Part shown: positions 38,001-50,988 of the stretch, in pieces
Layout: each line of letters begins with the position of its first letter
Position numbering within the stretch: the first letter of the stretch is position 1
Assembly: GCA_023079485.1 (NCBI GenBank)
Contig: CM041115.1
Span: 29,440,826 to 29,504,825, forward strand
Reading direction: 5' to 3'
DNA: 64,000 nucleotides
Origin: Archilochus colubris
Taxonomy: Eukaryota; Chordata; Aves; Apodiformes; Trochilidae
Program-made: the position numbers and the translations under genes
Notes under the pieces: generated by a model
What the model was told of the DNA's origin: nothing
The model's database searches: none
Seen by the model: the letters and a program-made list of their open reading frames with translations, nothing else

Positions 38001-40589
38001 GTGGTAGACATGCAGTATCATCCTGCAGAGAGAGATTAGAGATGATCCAAACAGTCTTAACCTCCAAATTATGTTTTATCCCCCAGGTCTTGAAAGTGTG
38101 TCAAGCAAATTTTAATGCATACTAAGAAATTCGTTGGTATAATGGTTTACTTGTTAGTATAACAGTACTGGTTTTGAGGTTGTGTTACTCATATTTGATC
38201 CACAAATGTAACAGAAAAGTAAAAAAATAACAACAGGTCAATAATTTACACAAGAAAATTTCTGAATCTTAGACAAGCAATGAGCTAATTAACATTAGGT
38301 ATTATTAAAGCCAGAAGTAATTAAATGACAGATAAAAATTAACAAGAAAAAACAAGAAAAAGGAGAAAGAAAAATCATTATTTTATTTTATTTCATAATA
38401 TATTACTGAACAAAAAAAAAAAAAAAAAAAAAAAAAGAGACAGATGAGAACAGGAAAAAATGTACAACATAAGCTTAGATTCCCGTAGTGTTCCTGAAGT
38501 CTAAAGCTTTCATAATTAATCACAAATTAAAACAACAAAATTAGTCCTCAGATGTTTTCAAAATGAGTGCAACTAACCAAAGCTAATATTAAAATGAAGC
38601 TTTAGTTTCAGCATTGGTAATTAAGAACTGAAGTAAGTTTGCTGAGCATCTGAACCCAAGGCTAAGAATCATCAAGAAGCCATGGGCTTCCACCCATTTT
38701 TGTATGCAGAGAGTATGAGACAAAAGGTGGCCAGTAATAACTTTATATCTGAAAGCCCTAGGATTTGTTTTTTCCCATATCTACTTTCAACAAAACATTT
38801 AGATCTTATCTTCCTATATCCATTAAAACTCATTGTCTATGAAAGCTGCTAGATTCTTTAATTAAACATCCATACAAGAATACAACTTCCAGGCTTTTTT
38901 ACTCATATAATAGATATAGCATAGTTACAAAACATAATTATCAATTTTCAAGGGTGATCATTGCACATGTGGGATATGTTTCCTTTTCATTGTTATGTTA
39001 ATTGGATGAAGATTGTTTGGTTTATTTATTTTCTACCCATAAGGGATGAGTATTATGTTAGTTGGAAGCCAAACTCTCACTGAGATGAGAAAAATTCATA
39101 GCAGCACTTCATAAAATGCTATAGTTTTGGTTTTTTTTTCCCTTTGGGTAACTGGGAAAGAGTCCAGACATTTTCTGGCTTGAACATTGTTCTAACATTT
39201 TTTTTAAAATAATGATTTAACACTAAAAAATAATATTAAGGTAAGCACTGCTCTGCAGTTCATCTAACAAAGTGTTCTAGTTCAACTAAGAATGATTGAT
39301 ACGCAAGAAGCAGTTACACACTTCTTTGCTACCCATATAACCCAAGCAGCATAAAGCCATTTTCAAGAATTTGCCACTTAGGAATCCCTCTTCTCTACAA
39401 AAAGTCTACTATATATACGTGGATTATGAGAAAATACTGATACAGGGAGGAAAGATCTGACTAACCATTTGCAATCTACAGAGAGCATTCATTTTATCAC
39501 ATTAAATTTTAAACGTAGAGAATATGATTTCTTTACTTTGAAAGGAAACTGTATGTAAAAAAAAAATGAACAAACTTTTTCAAGAGAAGCTTTTTGGTGT
39601 CTCAGACTAAAAAGGGTCATACAAATGCAATGGTTTTAGTAGCCAACAGGAAAGACCTGAAGTTTCAACAGCACAAAGACTATTTTAAGAGAGGGTTTAA
39701 TTAAAGAAATGTTTAGGATGAAGGACCTACTATACCTACTATCTGAATGAAAATTAAGTTCCAAACTACTACACTGAAAACTGTACATTCTAATAAAAAG
39801 GTTATAAGCAGTAATTTTATTTACAGTATTTCTATTTATACTTAAACAAAGACAAGGAAAGGTTCAATTCTGAGCATAAATTAGAGACAAAACTAATTTC
39901 TCTAACAATTTAATTCCTCTCAAAAATGTTTAAGACCTAAAAGCAACTCTATCAATTCTACTTCTAATCCCCCCAAAAACCAAATCCATTCACTAACTTA
40001 ATTCTTATTTGCAATAAAACCAAATTAATTAGAACAAGATCCTTTGCAAGACATCAAAGGCAATTCCTTCAACTATTTCTTTCCAATCAGCAATTAAAAA
40101 AAAATCATTAACCTTAACTTCATTATGAAATTTCAAAGCAATTTATTCAATAACTTCAATTTTAATTCACAAACAAGTTAATTACCCAGGTTCTGTTCCA
40201 CAAAGCTTTTCTAAGATAACTTCCTCCCTTCACTGAATATATATACACCTTTCTCCATCTTGAAAACTACTTACTTCTCTCTTTCATCATTTGATTATCT
40301 CTCAAATGATTTGCATATGAGACACTGGCCATGATTAGAGGGCTAGATCCTGAAAGAGTACTTGCTGCACACCAGGAAATTTATGATCATCAGTCATCTT
40401 GTGGGTTAGCTCACATATGTGAGCTGTTCCTCACACATGATGTGGTTTCAAAGCAAAATTTACAGGAATAATTTCTCTAGGGTGCATGAGTAAACAGCAG
40501 AGCAAAACTTTTTGTATTTGTCTTTAGTTCTATTCTGTTCACATGGGTGTTGTGCAAGCATCAGTGTTGTAAGACACATTAAGATGTGC
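38001..40589. other. AT-rich noncoding sequence
   Basis: No gene recognised. Contains an A25 run (38412-38436) and a short tRNA-promoter-like word at 38135-38145 that does not extend to a tRNA. The rest is unremarkable AT-rich sequence. Confidence 0.5.
38412..38436. repeat. Poly(A) run, A25
   Basis: Uninterrupted run of about 25 A. The sequence upstream is A/T-rich and not recognised as a processed transcript. Confidence 0.85.
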
Positions 40590-41692
40590 AGTTACCTCAG
40601 TCTTCACTGGCAAGGGTGACACTCCTGAAGTCACAGAAGACAATGGCAAGGGTTGGAAGGAAGAACTTCCCATTGTAAGTAAAGATCAGGTTCATGACCA
40701 TCTGAAGAACCTGAAAATCTACAAGTCCATGGGACCTCATGGGACACATCCATGGGTAATGAGGGGACTGGCAGATATGGTTGCTAAATCTCTGTCTATT
40801 ATATTCCAAAGGTCATGGCAGTGAAGTTTGCACTGACTGGAAAAGGGGAAACAAACCCCCATTTTCAAAATGGGAAAGAAGGAAGATCCAGGGAACTATA
40901 GGCTGGTCATTCTCACCTCTGTGCTCAGAAAGATCATGGAGCAGATCCTCCTGGAGGCACTGCTGGAGCAGAAGAATAATGAAGAGGTGACTGGGTATAA
41001 TCAGCATGAATTCACCAAGGACAAATCATTCCTGAAAAACCTTGTGGCCTTCTATGAAAGGCTTCTATGAAAGCTAACAACACCCTTGGCTTTAACAGAG
41101 AAATATGACCAGAGGTCCAGGGAAGTGATTCTCCCCCTATACTCTGCTCTCATGACATCCCACCTGGAGTACTGTATCCAGGTCTGGAACCCCTTTCACA
41201 AGGAGGGAGGGATATGGACATGCTGGAGTGTGTCCAGAAAAGGGCCATGAGGATGATCAGAGAGCTGGAGCACCTCTCCTATGGAGACAGACAGAGAGTT
41301 GGGGTTATTCAGTCTGGAGAGGAGAAGGCTCTGAGGAGACCTTATTGTAGCCTTCCAGTATCTGAAGGGGGTCTACAAGAAAGGTGGTGAGGGACTTTTT
41401 AGGATGTCAGGTAGTGATAGGACTACAGGAAATGGATTCAAACTGGAGGAGAATAGACTTAGATTGTATGTGAGGAAGAAGTTCTTTACCATGGGAATGG
41501 TGACACACTGGAACAGGTTACCCAGAGAGGTGGTGGAAACCCCATCCCTGGAAGTTTTTAAGGCCAGGCTGGACAGGGCTCTGAGCAACCTGATCTAGTA
41601 GGAGGTGTTCCTGCCCATGGCAGGGAATAGGAACTGGGTTATCTTAAAGGTCTCTTCCTACCCTGAAAATTCTATGATTCTATAATTCAAAG
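40590..41692 (+). mobile_element. CR1 LINE with internal deletion of the RT catalytic core
   Basis: Two CR1 parts are joined. The first (to about 41068) holds the linker before RT and the RT fingers: [24 protein letters not shown] and LVAFYERLL (40870-41070). The second starts near 41108 at [15 protein letters not shown], in the thumb, and continues through RKKFFT, HWNRLPREVVETPSLEVF (41404-41598) to the tail ATTCTATGATTCTATAATTC. The palm with its catalytic Asp residues, present in the 24-kb copy, is absent. About 40 bp of unclear sequence lies at the junction. The copy could not encode a working reverse transcriptase. It is close to the 23981-25034 copy in the shared part. Confidence 0.92.
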
Positions 41693-43053
41693 ATATTAGC
41701 ATTAAGTACTACAGGTGAATTGATTTTTCTTCTCAAGTACTTTACAGAAAAATTGAGTGTATGTTACAAGTTGCAAGAAATTGTAATATTTTGGTGTTTA
41801 AGACTGATACTACAGATAGCTTTTTCTCTATCAAAATGAAAGTTTCCAGTTAACTGTAAAAAAAGGAGTAAAATTTTGGCTCTCAGAAAGTAATTTCTAT
41901 TGCATTAATGTAGGTTTAATGTCATTGAGGTGATTAAGTCATATAGGAATTCTGAAGCCTTGAACTTCATCATTGCTTGAAAACGTCCATGACCCCTCAG
42001 GTTAATGCTTCAGTACCATGAAAGCAAGCAAGAATAACTAAAATTTATTATCCTGTCTTCATAGCTGGCCATCTTCTTGCTTTGGAAAGGTAACATTTTA
42101 CTGTGGAAAATTACTACAGAGGTGCAGATTGAAAGAAAAAGGGTTTGTGAGTCTGGTGTTCTTTGTAGAGCATAATTTTTAGAAAGTACTAATTCTACCA
42201 CAAGTAGATTATCAAAATATTTGAAGGTAAGAAACAAAAATCACCAGTCACTCTTCCATTTTAGCAAATGGCTAGTTATATATAGTGTTAGGAGAATAGG
42301 AGAAATAAAGACATAGTGCAATGAACTCTAAATGGAGAAGTCAAAAGCTATTTCATAAAATTTTAAGTGAACATTATAGTAAGCAAAGTATGGTAAGTAA
42401 TCATGTGAAGTGTTGGCCTTATAGATTATTCTTGCCATTCCTTTACCATTCATGTTTCTCTCAAACATGTATAAGCCAATGCTATTGAACTATAGGAAGA
42501 ATTTGGAAATCCTTTCTTCTTTACTCTTTTAACTTATCATTATCTTTAAATTATTATTTTGGATTAAACAATAAAGGATCTGGAATGTAGAAATAGCAGA
42601 ATAAGTAAAACTTCCCATCTGCATGTATAACCCTTGAAAAATTCTTCCACAAATATTTGTATTAATCTGCTTCTCTAACAGGGCCAGAAAGCTAATATAT
42701 TCTTTATATATTTTAAACACCTTCTTAAGCATCTTTCCTAACAACAAACTTGCCTTTAATGCATTACTCCTGAACTTTATCCTTAAGTCATCAGATGAAG
42801 AAACTGGTTTGCTAGGATAAAAAACCCTAAGAAAAATGTGATCTTTCAAGCAAATTGATTATTGTATGGAGTATATTCTAACTAAAAATACTGAAGATCA
42901 TAATGTGTTGAGAAATGAAGTTGTTAACTTAGAAAAGAGATCTGTTGCAGAAACTACAGACTGATGGAAGTTTTGGAGGCATGATAATATTTTTAGTATT
43001 TGCATTGCATTACAGTGTTTTGTAATATCATATGTCAAATCCTTCTGAATAGT
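41693..43053. other. AT-rich noncoding sequence
   Basis: No gene or transposon recognised. A 106-codon minus-strand frame at 42529-42849 has no motif. Confidence 0.5.
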
Positions 43054-43230
43054 CATAGAATCATAGAACTGCCACAGCTGAAAAAGACTTCAAAAATCAT
43101 TGTATCCAAATGGCAACATCCCCACCTAATTAATAAAATAAATGTATTAATATTTGTATCACCCACTAGAATATGTCCTCAAGAATATCACCAGATAGGG
43201 AGGTCACCTGCTCATAGAATGAAACAGGTT
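43054..43230 (-). mobile_element. CR1 LINE 3' end fragment
   Basis: Starts with the reverse-complemented CR1 tail (CATAGAATCATAGAACTG) followed by a diverged 3' UTR. The wording CACCCACTAGAATATGTCCTCAAG matches a CR1 subfamily other than those at 24 or 50 kb. Short and old. Confidence 0.65.
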
Positions 43231-43394
43231 GCTCAAGCAGATCATGCGTGCTAGGATTAAATTTGCATATATTTTTCTGAAGGAATCAGCTTTCAGTCAT
43301 TGCAGACATTACCTGTTAAAGAGATCAGTTTGCTATTTTTATAGTATTACTTTTGGTGCAGATTGACTACAAAATATGGGCATTTGATATGATA

Positions 43395-43625
43395 TACTGA
43401 ATTGAGAGCATCCTTAGCAAGTTTCATGACAACATGAAGATGAATGTTAGAGTCAACATGTTGTAGGGAAGGGATGCCATAGAGAGATCTTCACAGGCAT
43501 GAGATATGGGTCCATGCTAACAAGACCAAGCAAAAGGTCCCCCACATCAGCCAGGGCAATGCCAAGAAGATGTAGTCTGGGAAAAGAATGGACTGTGAAC
43601 AGTCCTGATGAACTTGGAGCAATGT
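43395..43625 (+). mobile_element. CR1 LINE RT fragment, decayed
   Basis: CR1 phrases in order on the + strand: ATTGAGAGCATCCTTAGCAAGTTT (around the catalytic loop), GAGGGAAGGGATGCCAT-like sequence (43463), then GGGTCCATGCTAAC, AAGACCAAG and GGGCAATGCCAAGAAGATG. The reading frame is destroyed. The element continues as unrecognised sequence to about 43810. Confidence 0.65.
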
Positions 43626-46600
43626 ATGACAGGAACTTTGTGGTAGATGGCACCAGCTCTAAGTGCTTACAACATAGGTGTCTACATGGGAGTTACTTGT
43701 CTGGTTTGGCACTGCCATTAGCAGAGCTTTACTGCACAGATGCCGTACAGTATTGGATCCAGCTGTCCAAAGCCAGATGTGTATTTCTGTGGGGGATTAT
43801 TACTAGAATTCATGTGTAGTTTGGAACAGTTCTTGTTTTCTTTCTAGTTTTCTACAGCCCATACCAGTAATGAGAGGAATGGGAAATGTGCTTTTCTTGG
43901 ATTATGCAAGTAGCTTTTAGAGGGGATGGTGATAGCACCCCCTTTCAGACGCTTTCTACACTTCATCATCTAGCAGAGGAAGATGTGAGACAATGTAAGT
44001 AGATTTCAAATGAAGAAAAATCCTTTTTGAAAACTGTCAATCTGACCTCAGGAAGAGAAAACAATAAATGCTTTGTTTATGACATTTTCAGTAACATTGC
44101 TTAATAGAAGTTTACATTTAGAAGTAAAAAAAGAATGGGTCTGCTCTGGAAATAGAAACTCAGATATTTAAACCAGATATTTTTTATTTTATCTTTTATA
44201 AACTTTAAAAGGTTAGTCTCTAAAACATATTTTGTTTTCAAATTTCTGATTATGGAGAAAAGTATGAATAAATCACTTCTTAAATCTCTTCTTGTCTATT
44301 TAATAAAGATAAATTGATTTTATGCTTCAGAGCTGAGCATGCTGTGGAGCAGGAGCCAATGTTCAGATTGAGATTCCCATCATAGTCCCAATAAAGTTTA
44401 GTCACTGAAGTGTTTTCTTTCACTTACCTTCTCCATGACAGCTTCTTTTTTTCAGGGATTTGAATGCTCAGTTTGTTTTCCATTAGTAGAATATGTTAAT
44501 TTTCTTAATTTATGTTTTGCATGTTATATTTCTCTATACATTTTAGCAAGGATGTATTATACGTGTCCCAGATAATTTTTCTTTAATGTTCCATAAAATT
44601 ACAGGCTAACAATATTTAAATATCTGAGCTATTGTATACAGCATTTTATCCTGTTTTTTTCACCAACTGCATTGATCTCATATGTCATTTAAGGTTTAAT
44701 TATGATAAAGAATATTTAATAAATTACATCTCACTTTAATAAATTGACCTTAGACTTCCTCAGACTTTATAAAGGACTTCTAAAAATTAAATGAAAAAAT
44801 TGAACTACTGTAGCTCACATTTTGGGTAGTCAGCAAGACTCCCAACCTGTTGCCATTAAAAAGAATTGTTTAACTTTTTTTTTTTCCTTTGGTGCATTTT
44901 TTTTTTGTTTGCTTACTTTCTTTGTGTTTTTTTTTTTATCAGTCATGATAATATTTGAATAAACTTTTTTAACTGGAAGGACGCTTTGTTTCCTTGGGTA
45001 CGATGAAACTTGTCTTGCCTTTGTCCCTAGTGATTTGTGAACACCAGATCTTCAGCTTTCAAGTAACCCCTAGTTCAAAACAGGAACTTTCCTATTTACT
45101 TATATTAAAAATAACAGCAATTGAAACAGACATAGATGAGTGGATGTCCATGATAAAACTACTGGGTAACCCTAGACACTAGAGATTGGACAGATGGATC
45201 TTTTCCAAATTGACGGGTGTCACACAAGTGGGCTTAGGACCTTTATAAGTACCGTTTTTATACTGCCTAGCTTCATGGCCTCCAAAGTTAGTGGCAATCA
45301 TTGGGATTTATTCTTTCTTGTCCTTCTTCCAGCATAATAATGGCCTGGAAAGCAATAAATGTTTTTGGACTATATTTTGCATTGGGCAAGTCTTCCTGAG
45401 AAATTTTCTTTCTTTGAGCATTTTGAAGGATGTGATTGACAAAGGATATGACTGATAAAGATATTCTAGATAGATTTTAAAGCTCTGGCATATAATCTGC
45501 CAGAAGGAGGACAATAGATCCTCATATCTATAGGCATGCTTTTTTCCATTGCTTCAATCTTTTCCAATTTCTTCACGTAACAAGTTGCTTGGGTTTAAAA
45601 CAGTCCTCTGGTTCAAAAATTTTGTGAGCTTGGCATCATGCAGTACTTAGCAAACTTTAAAATATTAATCTACTCCACATTTTACAAATCTCAAGAGGAT
45701 AATATTGAAAAGGGATTTTCAGAAGGACATTGAAAAATAGACTAAAGCTGTCTTCCTAGTGGTTATGCCTTACTTATTCTTAATTATTCTTATCATTCTT
45801 ATTTATGCCCTGGCACTCTTGTATGTCTTACCTCAAAGTTTTTCTTTATGGCCTAGACTGTATCAAGGAGTCACATAGGTTTTTTTACTATAAAATTTTC
45901 TTTAAAGGTTGCATTCATTATAATAAGTGGGAGTCTTAGATAACAACTTAAATATATCCTTATAACTTCAGGTTTTAAAAAAACATAGAATAACCACCAC
46001 AAAAAATATAATAGTAGGAAGATTGAAGGAAAGTAGTCAGAGATGGAAAATCTTTGTTCAAATCAAAGAACTGTAGATGCCCACTGTGATTTTGAGTTAT
46101 CAAGTATGTCCTGACCTTTTATTATTTTAGAGCAATGGTTGTAACCTTAGAAACCAGGTATCCATAGCAACATACATATTTTATGGTAACCATTTGATCA
46201 AAATCTTTATGATCTGATTTCTGAAATTCCGCTACAACACATTACTTTTTAAAAAAAATCTCCCCACAGACTTACTTCATCTTATCAATAACAAATACAG
46301 TTCTATGTGTCACAGGTAAAGGCAAAGAGTGCTTTATCTTGTGGCTCATCATGTGTGTTGGAAGTAAATATATAAATAAAACACAGTAGTTTAGAACATA
46401 ATACATGGATGTTTTTAGTTTAACATACGGTAGAAGATGCTTATTAAACTAGAAATATATTTCCAACTCTGTGCCACCAGAAGTAAAATAGAATATTAAG
46501 CATTATAGGTTCATTTTGCTAGTTTAATGTAACTTTTTAATAAATATAATTTTAAGAAAGTTTTTTTAGTTTTATAATTTTAAAACTAATGTGAAATACT

Positions 46601-49600
46601 GAAATGCTAACTGGTGGTTTGAACATTCTGAGATAAAAAACACATAATATGGACACACACAGTATAAATATTAAAATGCAATGACATCCATGTTAATTGT
46701 TTACATTCTGAAACAGAGTTAAATTGGAAAACATTTTCTGCCCTGAAGCCATCAATGTGAGCATTTTAATTCAAGGAAAGCTGAAAACATCTGCTAGATC
46801 AGTTGTGCTTAGAGTCCTCACATTTCATAAAAGTGGGAAATGTCATAAATGACAAATTATAGTAAAAGATATTGTCTGGAGAGATACGATGATCAGTTTT
46901 ATTGTTCTGATACTTTAAACTTTAGATTGTAAGCTGGTTGTTTTGTTGGCTGGAGATTTCTGGCAGAAATGTTAGTAGTCAATATTTAATTTAAAAATCA
47001 GGTTTTTTATATGAAATCCTCTTCAGTATGTTATAAAGACAATAATATTTATAATATCTAAATTAATTCATTCAGATCATGTTATGTTTTGTTTGATTAA
47101 AAATTCACAGCATTTTGCTGCAGTCTGTTACCATACAGTTCCAAATTTTCCTATTTCAAGAAAGGAATTTTCTGACTTTTCCTTAACTTTTCAAATCTTT
47201 ATTTTTCAGAGGAAAAAAAATCTCACAACCTGCACGTAATTTATTTTGAAGGATTATATATTTGTATTAAGAAGGGACTGTTTATTATTAATTAATTAAT
47301 TAATTAATTTTTATGATACTGCCTGAGATGATCTTTCAACATTTTGGCCATTTTCGTTCTGAGAACATTCCTCTTTAATGTCAGTAGTGCTGATACTGTT
47401 TTACCTTCTTATGAAGATAGTACTGAATATCCATCTTTTTGTTTCCTCATTGTTGCACTGCTAACACAGAAAACAGGAAAATGGTATCCAAAATTCCACC
47501 ATATTATCACAGTGATACAGATTATGGATGCAGTTTAAGAATATTTCATGCAGCTTTCATCTATCTTTTCTGCAGCACTAAGGTGTACATTCATTTTCTC
47601 TGCAAGCTATGATAAATCAATGACTTCAACAACCAGTCTCATCACAATAATTGTGATTTAACTCTTTTTCTCTTTCATAGCGAATGCTTTATATTGCTGT
47701 GGGTAACCTGGCTATAACTCAGGGCTGTAAATATTAATTTTTGATTTTCACTATATCTGTATGACTTTACCAAATCTGAACCAAGTAACCTGAAGAATCA
47801 GGTAAAATTAAGACAAAAATCTGTGTAATCAACAAGGGGGAGCTGTTTTGCACTGTTAACTGATATATTTCAGTTTTAACTTCGGCATCACTAGACTCCA
47901 AGTCAAGATTAAGAGATCTAATTCTAAATAATGATGTATTTTTCTTTTCTTTTTTCTTTTTTTTCCATGGAGATGCATTTTTTGTGCATTGTGTTAGACA
48001 GATCATTTTATATGATTTGTTCAATTAAAAAGATGTGAAACTTGCCCTACAGTACTAACAAATTAAATTCAGAGCTGATGCAAATGAAAATGTAAGGAGA
48101 TGACAAGGTTATTTACCCAGCAATACATAGTGAAAACAGTGTGTATTTACTGTATTTATTTCTAACTTGACTGGCATGTTTCTTTTGAGTAGACTAACAA
48201 AATTTTTATGACTTAAAATTAGAAGATAATAGATACACAATAGGCTATTTTAATTCATTGTATCCTGATTGAGGATCAGGCTTAATTTTTAATGTTTATC
48301 ATATTATTTAATAACTTGCATAAAAATTATCTTAATATATGGTAATTAATGAATATAGGTGGGACACAAATTTTCACATAGATGACAAAATATTAAAACA
48401 ATTTTTTCACGATTGTCTTAAAATAACCTTTTAATGAGTGAAAAGTTACTATATCACAGACTTGGTTATAGGAAAATATTAATTTTATGAAAGTATGCAA
48501 ACATTCTGGTGACATCTTGATTCTAGTAGTTATTGATAAATGCAGGTTTTGAAGCCATGGTTATTTGTGTGATCAGGTATCTGTACTGGCTACATGGTCT
48601 CTTTCTGAGTTAAGTGAAAGTAGCTGATTCTGTGATTCTGTGAGATGTGGCTTCTGCAGCTACTGCCATTTGGTAACTATGATCCCATCTTAAAAGAGTT
48701 ATAGTTATTTCTGCCATATAAATTTCTAGTAGCTAATGGTAGAAACAACAGCTAATTCTAATAGGTACTACTCTCAATGTTCATTTTAAGGTCAACATTA
48801 CCCAAACAAATGGAAGGGATATGTTAAGTAATTTCTTTAAAGTTTAGGACTACATATTTAACCCCCCGGTTAACCAGAATACAGTAGTACAGAGATTTCT
48901 TTCCATTTGTGTTGTTTTCGATAGGATGGGACCCTCTCTCATCTCTCTCTTCTGTAGCCTTCATTCAAATCATTAGACTGCATAGTCTTCACAAGAAACA
49001 ACATAGAGTATTCTTTTACCTTTTATGTGTCATAAATTTTCCTATCATTTGTAAGATCAAGAGAAATCCTAAATCAGAAAAGAAAGAAGCTCTTCCAGAG
49101 ATGTGTTAAGTACTTGTACTAGCAAAGAATTCTTTGACACAATTTTTGATCAGAAAAGCACAGATTCATCAAAACTGAACTAGTTTCTGTACAGAGGCTC
49201 TGAAATCCTGAACCACTGGCAGCTGAAAACTGCTTTTTAACTCAAAATTCAATTTGTAGAATAAAATTATATAGTCCACGTAAGAACATAAAACATTCTG
49301 GTTTGGCCTGTGATTAGGAGACAAAATTAAGGTTAACAATACAATGATCCAGTGACATCCAAATGTGAGTTTTGATCAGGTCATTAGAATTAATACTGCA
49401 GACATAACTGATCTGTGATATTACTAATTATAATACAAAATTTCTGAAGCATAAAGGCAGAATAGCTACCTACAGATTTCAAATGTAACATTTGAACACA
49501 CTATTTATCACACCATGAACTAGAATTTAAGTGAAACCACGTCTGAAATTGTTTTATATTGAATTTAAAGTGAAATTCAGGATACATTATCAATTAATGA

Positions 49601-49754
49601 AACCTTTATTTGCTTCTTTAGAGTTTACTGTCTTAAAAAGTTTGATTAGAGAAGATTACAGAATTGTACTATTGATTCTATTAATATTTTAATGAATAAA
49701 GACATACATTTTTTCATACATTCAGAGATCCACTAACGCAGTATTTTTTACCTG
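43626..49754. other. AT-rich noncoding sequence
   Basis: About 6.1 kb without a recognisable gene or transposon. A (TTAA)n tract lies at 47287-47310. ATTCTGTGATTCTGTGA at 48626-48642 looks like a bare CR1 terminal repeat but has no CR1 sequence before it. Short frames show no motifs. Confidence 0.5.
47287..47310. repeat. (TTAA)n tract
   Basis: About six TTAA units. Confidence 0.85.
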
Positions 49755-50640
49755 GCTTAGGAACTGTTCTATCCACATTTCCTCATAGGAGAGCTGTCTC
49801 ATCCCTCTGATTGTATTTATGGCTCTTTGTTGCTTCAACAAGTCCATGGCTTTCTGTTCTGAGGATCCCAGATCTGCAGTAGGGGGAGGGTCTTACCAGA
49901 TCAGAGGGGCAAAATCTCTTCCTTCGGCCTGCTGGCCCCAGTTTTCTTTAGCCCAGGATCATAGAATCATAGAATCAGCTGGGTTGGAAGGGACCTCAGA
50001 GATCATCGAGTCCAACCCTTGAACCACCGTTGCGGTTGCTAGACCATGGCACTGAGTGCCACATCCAGTCTCTTTTTAAATATCTCCAGGGACGGAGAAT
50101 CCACTACTTCAGTGGGCAGCCCATTCCAATGCTTGATCACTCTCTCCGTAAAGAAATTCTTTCTAATATCTAACCTAAATTTCCCCTGGCACAACTTAAG
50201 ACCATGCCCTCTTGTCTTGTTGAAAGTCATCTGGCAAAAGAGACCAACGTCCACCCGGTTACAACCTCTTTTCAGGTAGTTGTAGAGAGCGATAAGGTCT
50301 TCCCTGAGCCGCCTCTTCTTTAGGCTGAACAGCCCCAGCTCTCTCAGCCTCTCCTCATAGGGTCTGTGCTCGAGTCCCTTCACCAGCCTGGTTGCCCTCC
50401 TTTGGACCTGGATACAGTTGGCTTTCTGAGATATCTGGGTACCTAGATGGTTCATGTCCAGCTTTTCTTTCATCAGTATACCTACGTTTTCATCAAAGCT
50501 GCTCTCAATCCTTTCATTCACCATCCTGTACTGATATGGGGTTTGCCCCTACCCAGTTGCAGGACTTTGCACTTGGCCTTCTTAAACCTCATGAAGTTCA
50601 TATGGGTCCACCTCTCAAACTGTCGAGGTCACTCTAAAAT
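49755..50640 (-). mobile_element. Older CR1 LINE split by a younger CR1
   Basis: The left part (49755-49959) is the CR1 thumb region and the right part (50411-50640) the region just upstream in the element, around the RT palm/thumb join. The two halves are consecutive in CR1 order once the 451-bp insert (49960-50410) is removed. The break falls inside a phrase that in other copies reads approximately GCCCAGGATACGGTTGGC. Both ends of the older copy are truncated; it lacks its own 3' tail. Confidence 0.85.
49960..50410 (-). mobile_element. Young CR1 LINE 3' fragment nested in an older CR1
   Basis: A little-diverged CR1 3' end (CATAGAATCATAGAATCAGC at the left) with 3' UTR and C-terminal ORF2. 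The minus-strand reading includes [49 protein letters not shown] and [19 protein letters not shown] with no stop. This frame is open upstream into the older CR1, giving a 161-codon frame (50039-50524). About 38 codons of it come from the older copy. GGAT borders the insert on both sides (49956-49959 and 50410-50413), a possible short target duplication. Confidence 0.92.
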
Positions 50641-50988
50641 TTTATATTGAAAAATGCTGAATAATGAACTGCTTTTTTTTTAAAATATGATCAGCTACAA
50701 CATCAAATACAGGAGGGCCAAAAAAATGCAACACAAAAAAACCCTATTACAACAGAAGCAATTAACACATGTACACGACTGAAGTTTTCAGAGAAGACCT
50801 CAGTGTTGGTAATATAAACGCTGCTTGAACGAAGGGGAAAATTCTAACAGAAGAAGGAATTAAAAAGGTAGAATTTTGTGTCTAATGTGAATGACTTCTC
50901 AGGAAGCACACTGGCATGGATAGCAAGTATTTCTTAAAGTCATAATGAAATGTGGACACTCATCCCCTACATCCAGAGGAAAGGCGCA

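Noticed and set aside
38131..38205. tRNA-like start: TGGTATAATGG fits the A-box consensus, and TTGATCC follows at a fair distance
   Set aside because: No acceptor or anticodon stem can be formed and the B-box is only partial; a chance match or a very decayed tRNA-derived scrap.
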